DNA from: Channa striata
Lineage: Eukaryota; Chordata; Actinopteri; Anabantiformes; Channidae
Assembly (NCBI GenBank): GCA_033026295.1
Contig: CM065185.1
Location: 6,634,001 to 6,698,000 of the forward strand
DNA length: 64,000 nucleotides
Direction: 5' to 3'
This document shows positions 58,732-64,000 of the stretch, piece after piece; the first letter of the stretch is position 1; every line of letters begins with the position of its first letter. A program made the translations under genes and the position numbers. A model generated the notes under the pieces. That model ran no database searches. It saw only the letters and a list, made by a program, of their open reading frames with translations, and was not told the DNA's origin.

Positions 58732-61700
58732 ATGATTGGAGGACTGTTCATCTACAACCACAAGGGGGAGGTCCTTATCTCCCGGGTCTACCGAGATGAC
58801 ATAGGGTATGTTTCACAGAAGCTTTGGAACTTTAACGTTACTAGTTTTTTGGGTGACACACGTCACTGTCTCTCTTCCTAGCTAAGAAGTCCACATTTCT
58901 CATTCAGTTATTGCTGCTTATATGAATACGAAACCTATAATGATGACATGCAGTGATTTTTTTTTTTTTTTTCTCCTCCAAAAATGAATTACAGAATAAG
59001 CCACATAGTTAAAAAAATAAGCACACAAATATTGTTCTTTGCTATTTTGTGTTGAAGTAGATGATGTTAATTAGGGGCAGCGGTTAAACCTACATTTATA
59101 ACTGCAAACCTTCATCCAATTTTAAATATGCTGGCCAAAACATTAGAACCCGCCCTTCTTATAATACACTCCAGTATGACTCCACTACCCACTTCGACCT
59201 CAATAATAAACAGTAAAATTATCACCTTTCTGACCGTTTTAACCTAAAAACTGAAAAAAGTACAACTTTGTAAAAGTAGAATTTATGGGAGAACCACTGT
59301 ATTGAATTGCATTACATAGCACAGGTGTGTGTGTTTGTGTGTACGTGATAGAGAATATGTGCTGCTCACAACTTCAAAGGGATTTTTGCGGGTCAGGGTT
59401 AGAATTACTTTAGGTTTAGGCATAACGTCGTGATGGTTGGGGTAAGGGTCTAGAAATTACATTATGTCTGAGTGTCCACACAAGTAATGGGACTTTGATC
59501 TAAGTAAAATAAAAGGGCAGAGGCAGGATCCTATCCAATGCTGCTGGACATGGAGACCCAGAGTAGACTTCCCAAGGCTACATTTACATAGTCACGCATC
59601 CATGGCTACATATTTCTCAATGTGACAAAAAACATGCATTATGTATTTCTCAATATCTCACTTTTCTTCTTTCCGTATTTCTTCTTCCCCTTTTGGTTCC
59701 AATTTTTGTTACAGTTTCAATCTCAAAGCTTGTACTATTCTTACTTTGAAAATAGTGCAGCCTTCATACAAATGATACCATCATATCAGGTGGGCATGCA
59801 GTCTTGGGGCCAGTAAGGATTCACTTTATTTTTCAGAAATGTTTTGCCTCAGTCTTTCAGCACTTTAGCCAATGAATCTTACGTAGATACATTACATGCT
59901 TAAATTCTCTCGGCCTATTTGACGTTTGTTAGTTGCATGTAGCCAGTTGAAAAACCTGATGAATATGGTTTGAGTGCATCTACAGGGTGTAGTCAAAATC
60001 CACCTTGTTCTAAACCTCTTCTCAGTGAATTTGGAAAACCGGCATAACATTAACAACATCCAGAAGTGGAACATCTAGGGTTTGTCATCTGGTTCTGAGT
60101 TTGTTTTATCAAAGTGTGAAAAGCAGGGCCCAAGTTTTCATTATTAAACCTAACTGTGAGCTTCTGTTTTGTGTACGCAGTCACATTTAGTGTTTGAATT
60201 GAGGTCAGTCAGATGTTTTCCACAACGTACACCATTCCAGATGTCTTGTGAATTGAACAGTGACGGTTGGCAGCTGGTTGGTTATTTTGTACACCATATT
60301 ACACATTTACATTTACAGCAGCTGGGCCTGCATTTTTTAAAAACAACCTTACAGCTGTATCACAACCTCAAACACAAACAAAAAGTGGATGTTATCACCT
60401 TCAGGATGGAGGATGAACAGAGCATTCAGCAAGTTTTCAGTTTCCCCCCTACACTTATATGCTAAGTGAAGATTAATGAGAATAATTAATAATAATGAAA
60501 ACAGCAGACTAAAAAAAAATCTAAAATTATTACTGGAAATTTATTAAAGAAAAACAAAACTGAAATATCACATCGGCCTAAGTATTCACACAGCCTTGTT
60601 CGGTATGTTGTTGAAGCACCTTTGGCAGTAATTGCAGCCTTGTCTTGGGTAAAACACAAAAAGCTTTGCACACCTGGATTGGGGGATTTTCTGCCGTATG
60701 TCTTTGCACATCCTCAGATTACATGGGGACAGTTGGTGGACAGCCATTTTCAGCTCTCTTCAGTGATGTTCAATAGGGCACGTGTCAAGGCTCTGGCAGG
60801 GCCACTCCTGGATGGTCTTGGCTTTGTGCTTAGAATTGTTGCTTCGTTGCTATGTTAGTAGGTGAACCTTCGGTCTGAGGTCCTGAGCGCTGTGGAACAG
60901 GTTTTCATTGAGGATATAACTCTACTTTACTCCATTCAGCTTTCCTTCATCCTTGACCAGTCTCTCTGTCACTCCTGCTGGAGGGATGATATTGAGCAAT
61001 TGATAAGCAGTGCCTGGTGTCCTCTGGACATAACACTTAGAATTAAGGCCAAAAAGTTCAAACTTTGTTTCATAGCCCCAGGAAATCTTGTCCCTCACAG
61101 TTCTCTGTGCTTCAGAGTGCAAATGCACGTCATTTCATATGAAGCCCAGATTGCCGGAGCGCTACAGGGATGCTTGTCCTTTTCGAACTTTGTCCAGTCT
61201 CCACACAGGATCTCAGTCAGAGAAACTATTTTGGTCTGCTCTTTTACTAAGACCCTTCTCCCACAATTGCATAGTCTAGCCTGGCAACCAGGTCTTAGAC
61301 TAGTCCTGGTTGTGACAAACTTCTTCCATTTAAGAATTATGGAGGCCCCTGTGCCCTGATCTGTGCCTAGCAATAATCCTGTCCCTTTTCCAAATTATGT
61401 CTGATCAGTTTAATTTTCCACAGGTGGATTCAGTCAAGGTGTAAAGATATTTAAGCAACAATCAAGAGAAATGAGCGTCACCTGAGCTAAATTATAAGCG
61501 TTGTTGCAACGGGTCTGAATACTTAAGTCAATGTGATACTTCATTCATTTGGAAACATTTCTAAAATTCTGCTTTCACTTTGTGATTGTGGGCAATAAAT
61601 AAGGGAAAATATAAATAAGGGGGGAAAAAATTTGAATAATTGTAGTACCAAGCAGCAACAAAACAAAATTTATAAAATGAAGTGAGTCTGAAAACGTTCG

Positions 61701-64000
61701 TATGCATACATGCCTAAACCTTATGCTGTCTAAACCAACGAAACTTGAACTTGGTGTATTTCTCAATGTTAAGTGTATGAATATGTAGCGGATGCTCCAG
61801 CTTGGTAAGATATTTTCTTTTGAAGAAGCTCTAAGCATTTTCAGACTCAGTTTTTGCTGTAGTTGTAGGGTTTGAAGCACCAGAAACAATGGAAAAGGTC
61901 TTGTATTTCAGAGCTGCCTAATGTGGGATGTTGCCTTTGCAGAGTGAATCTGTTATAAATGGTCTGTTTGATTTTGATAAATGCAAAGTTTGCAGATTTA
62001 CTTAAATTACTTACAGACTTGCATACAGATCCCTTCCATGTTTTGTCCTCTCCAGGCAGCAAACGGTAATGTAATTGTGGCTGCTTTAGTTTTCGTCATT
62101 GCTTGTTCCTTGTATTAAAAGTGGTAGAAAGGAATAGCACTGGTTTCACAAAACAGAGCTGGCCTAAAACTAAGTAAAGTTAGCCTAGTTAAACAAAACC
62201 CTTGGAATAAATAGTTTTACTGTAATCCAGTTTAGTTGCTGCCGAATTAGTAATTAACTCGGCTGTTATGGAGCAGTGCAGATTAGTCCATTGGAACTTG
62301 ACAGGCAGTTTTGAATATCATAATGCAACATAAGTCAAAGAGAAATATAATGCTGCGGACCTTTCCAGACATTTGCTTACAAAGATGGGCGACTTAAACA
62401 CCACATTACTCACTCTTGTCTTTGTACGTGATGCACGAAAATGTCTTGTGCATTTTTGTCTCTCCTCTCTTCATCCGTTTTCTCCTCTGTATCACCATTT
62501 TCCTCCATCTTTCCATCTTGGCCCTTGTAGGAATAGGTAAGAAGTTCCAAAGTATCAAGCATGCCACTTCCCTCTAATGGCCACCATTCAGTGACCCCTG
62601 CCCCCCTACCCCTGACACCCTAAACTGCATGACCATTGATGCCATAGCCAAGTACTTTTAAGCATGAGACACCTGTCCTGACAATGCAGCAGAAAAAAAA
62701 ACCAGCAGCTACAAAATAAATGAGATGACCGATCAAAGCAGAAGCAGAAATTCAGCTGCTACCTTTGGTGGATATTGGTTCTTACCACTGTCTAAGCATG
62801 TAGTCTGAGCATGGGAAATGAGTAATAATGTAAGTCCTCATCTATTGGTTTTGCCCTGTTTTTCTTTGTCCCCCCCACCACACAGAATCTGAGATATGTT
62901 TTCAGACTTATTAGGGGCCAAAGAGACCCTCAATATGTCTGGCCCATTTGTTCTTCCTGGAACCATTCAAAGATAGCGAGAATCAGTGCATCGTGACACT
63001 GACAGAGCCTTCCTTCTCTTCAGTAATGTTCTAGATCTACGACGACATATGCACAATTACCCATGTTTTGGTTTACAGCCTGTTCCTTGGATTAGAACTG
63101 TATATGTTTTCAGGCATTTCGAAGTAGGATTTGGTATTCTTGTCAAGACGTGCTGCATCCTCTGCCCTGAGCCCTGTCGTTTCTATACCCACATTAATCT
63201 ATGCTGCATTTTCCCAAAGCATCTTGGAAATGACTAAAGTAGACTGAATTATTTTTTTTTTATGGTAAAAGATGTAATACTCCAAAATACATGGTCTAAT
63301 ATATATTTAGACCATGCATGGTTTAAAACATGTCTTTGGGTGTCAACCCATACTCATAGCCGCCCCTCTCCCTCTATGCAATTATCTCTATTTACACAAA
63401 ACAACACTTCTTTTCTTCCTCTGAATGCACCAGCTTGAGGTGTACTTTTTTTTTTTTTTTTTTTTTTTTTTTAAGTTGATGGGAAAATGTTTGGACAGTT
63501 GTTTGTTCCTTGAAGTGGGTGGATATATTGTTGGGATCTCTGTAATTTGTCCAGTGCCGAACTGGATTTTAAACTTTTTTTTTTTCTTTCACATGATGTC
63601 GCACAGTTGGATACTGTCAACAGCAGCCTCACCTTATGTAAAAACATATCAAAAACATGCAATAATTCTCAACTCCTAGCTTAAATGCCTTTCTCTCTTT
63701 TTTTCTCTCTCTCTATTTTCCTTCTTCACATGCCAGACGTAATGCAGTGGACGCGTTCCGTGTGAACGTGATCCACGCTCGCCAGCAGGTTCGATCCCCG
63801 GTGACCAACATTGCCCGCACCAGCTTCTTCCATGTCAAGCGTTCGAATATTTGGCTGGCGGCTGTCACCAAGCAGAATGTCAACGCTGCCATGGTGTTTG
63901 AGTTCCTTTACAAGATGTGTGACGTAATGACGGCCTACTTTGGCAAGATCAGCGAGGAAAACATCAAGAACAACTTTGTGCTTATCTACGAGCTGTTGGA
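58732..64000 (+). CDS. ap2m1: AP-2 complex subunit mu (5' part)
   Basis: This is the mu2 subunit of the plasma-membrane clathrin adaptor. It binds YxxPhi sorting signals and PIP2 during endocytosis. Two coding exons lie in the window: 58732-58805, and 63737 running off the end. The joined 112 codons cover the N-terminal longin-like domain and are nearly identical to human: [20 protein letters not shown] opens the protein, then [20 protein letters not shown], and [20 protein letters not shown] at the window end. The visible difference is VMTAYF for human VMAAYF. The cargo-binding C-terminal domain is beyond position 64000. Intron 2 (58806-63736) contains a decayed Tc1 element, other repeats and a candidate 6-nt microexon at 62531. 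Confidence 0.97.
59130..59280 (+). repeat. Dispersed repeat, copy B
   Basis: The stretch begins ggccaaaacattagaacc and later has attatcacctttctgaccgttttaacc. It is the longer, diverged relative of 18250-18355. The family is unidentified. Confidence 0.55.
59310..59500 (+). repeat. GGGTTAG-core teleost repeat (MITE-like)
   Basis: A TG-rich start, then gggtcagggttagaatta, taggtttaggcataac, attatgtctgagtgtccaca and a short end segment. This is the order seen in a widespread fish repeat built around GGGTTAG-like words. It is diverged and lies in ap2m1 intron 2. Confidence 0.5.
60500..61615 (-). mobile_element. Degenerate Tc1/mariner transposon
   Basis: The minus strand carries broken blocks of a fish Tc1-type transposase. 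In coding order these are [13 protein letters not shown] and [11 protein letters not shown] (DNA-binding part, about 61240-61340), [10 protein letters not shown] with PGTAYQLLN (catalytic part, about 61000-61085) and [12 protein letters not shown] (C-terminus, about 60600-60640). Deletions and stops interrupt the frame. The ends share inverted similarity: the left end read in reverse has gaatacttaggccgatgtgat, and the right end has gaatacttaagtcaatgtgat. It lies in ap2m1 intron 2 and is inactive. Confidence 0.85.
62531..62536 (+). other. ap2m1: Candidate 6-nt microexon in ap2m1 intron 2
   Basis: GAATAG is bounded by a very long pyrimidine tract and TTGTAG acceptor on the left (about 62455-62530) and a strong donor GTAAGA on the right. 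Its phase fits: inserted between exon 2 (ending GG) and exon 3 (starting A) it gives Gly-Asn-Arg-Arg, adding two residues after Ile24-Gly25 with no shift. Use is not shown by sequence alone. Confidence 0.45.
63446..63472 (+). repeat. Poly(T) tract
   Basis: Twenty-seven consecutive T about 265 bases upstream of ap2m1 exon 3. Confidence 0.9.

Noticed and set aside
60862..61359. 165-codon plus-strand ORF in ap2m1 intron 2
   Set aside because: It is the reverse strand of the decayed Tc1 transposase, where the matching blocks are on the minus strand.

Overview
The window is nuclear DNA of a bony fish, probably a percomorph-type teleost. Genes are split by many short GT-AG introns, the proteins are plainly vertebrate, and the spaces between hold fish tRNA-derived SINEs, CA/GT microsatellites and decayed Tc1 and Ty3/gypsy elements. 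Nothing in it is bacterial, and there is no CRISPR array or operon.

Layout: (1) 1-13.3 kb is non-coding sequence upstream-to-downstream inside a minus-strand gene. It ends at a signal-peptide first exon at 13268-13340, best read as clstn2 (calsyntenin-2). (2) 15.9-23.1 kb is nmnat3, NAD+ synthesis. (3) 24.3-27.4 kb is rbp1 and 30.2-32.2 kb is rbp2, tandem cellular retinol-binding proteins with the same four-exon architecture. (4) 33.2-40.1 kb is copb2, coatomer beta-prime, in 22 exons. (5) 43.0-56.4 kb is dvl3, Dishevelled-3, in 15 exons. (6) 56.6 kb to the window end is the 5' part of ap2m1, the AP-2 clathrin adaptor mu subunit. All genes after clstn2 are on the plus strand.

The order clstn2-nmnat3-rbp1-rbp2-copb2 is the human 3q23 order. 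dvl3-ap2m1 is a human 3q27 pair. Here the two blocks touch. The genes share no single pathway: NAD synthesis, retinoid handling, COPI coat, Wnt signalling and clathrin endocytosis lie side by side because of old linkage.

The points most worth following are these. A 21-bp minisatellite has copied the exon 2 5' splice site of rbp1 about twelve times, and each copy from 2 to 11 would add seven residues in frame if used. copb2 exon 5 is one base short, and its exon 21 has a second reading-frame conflict. ap2m1 intron 2 holds a candidate 6-nt microexon, and its 5' leader holds a strong-context upstream ORF. The copb2 promoter clusters ACGT-core stress-type sites around a TCTCGCGAGA element.
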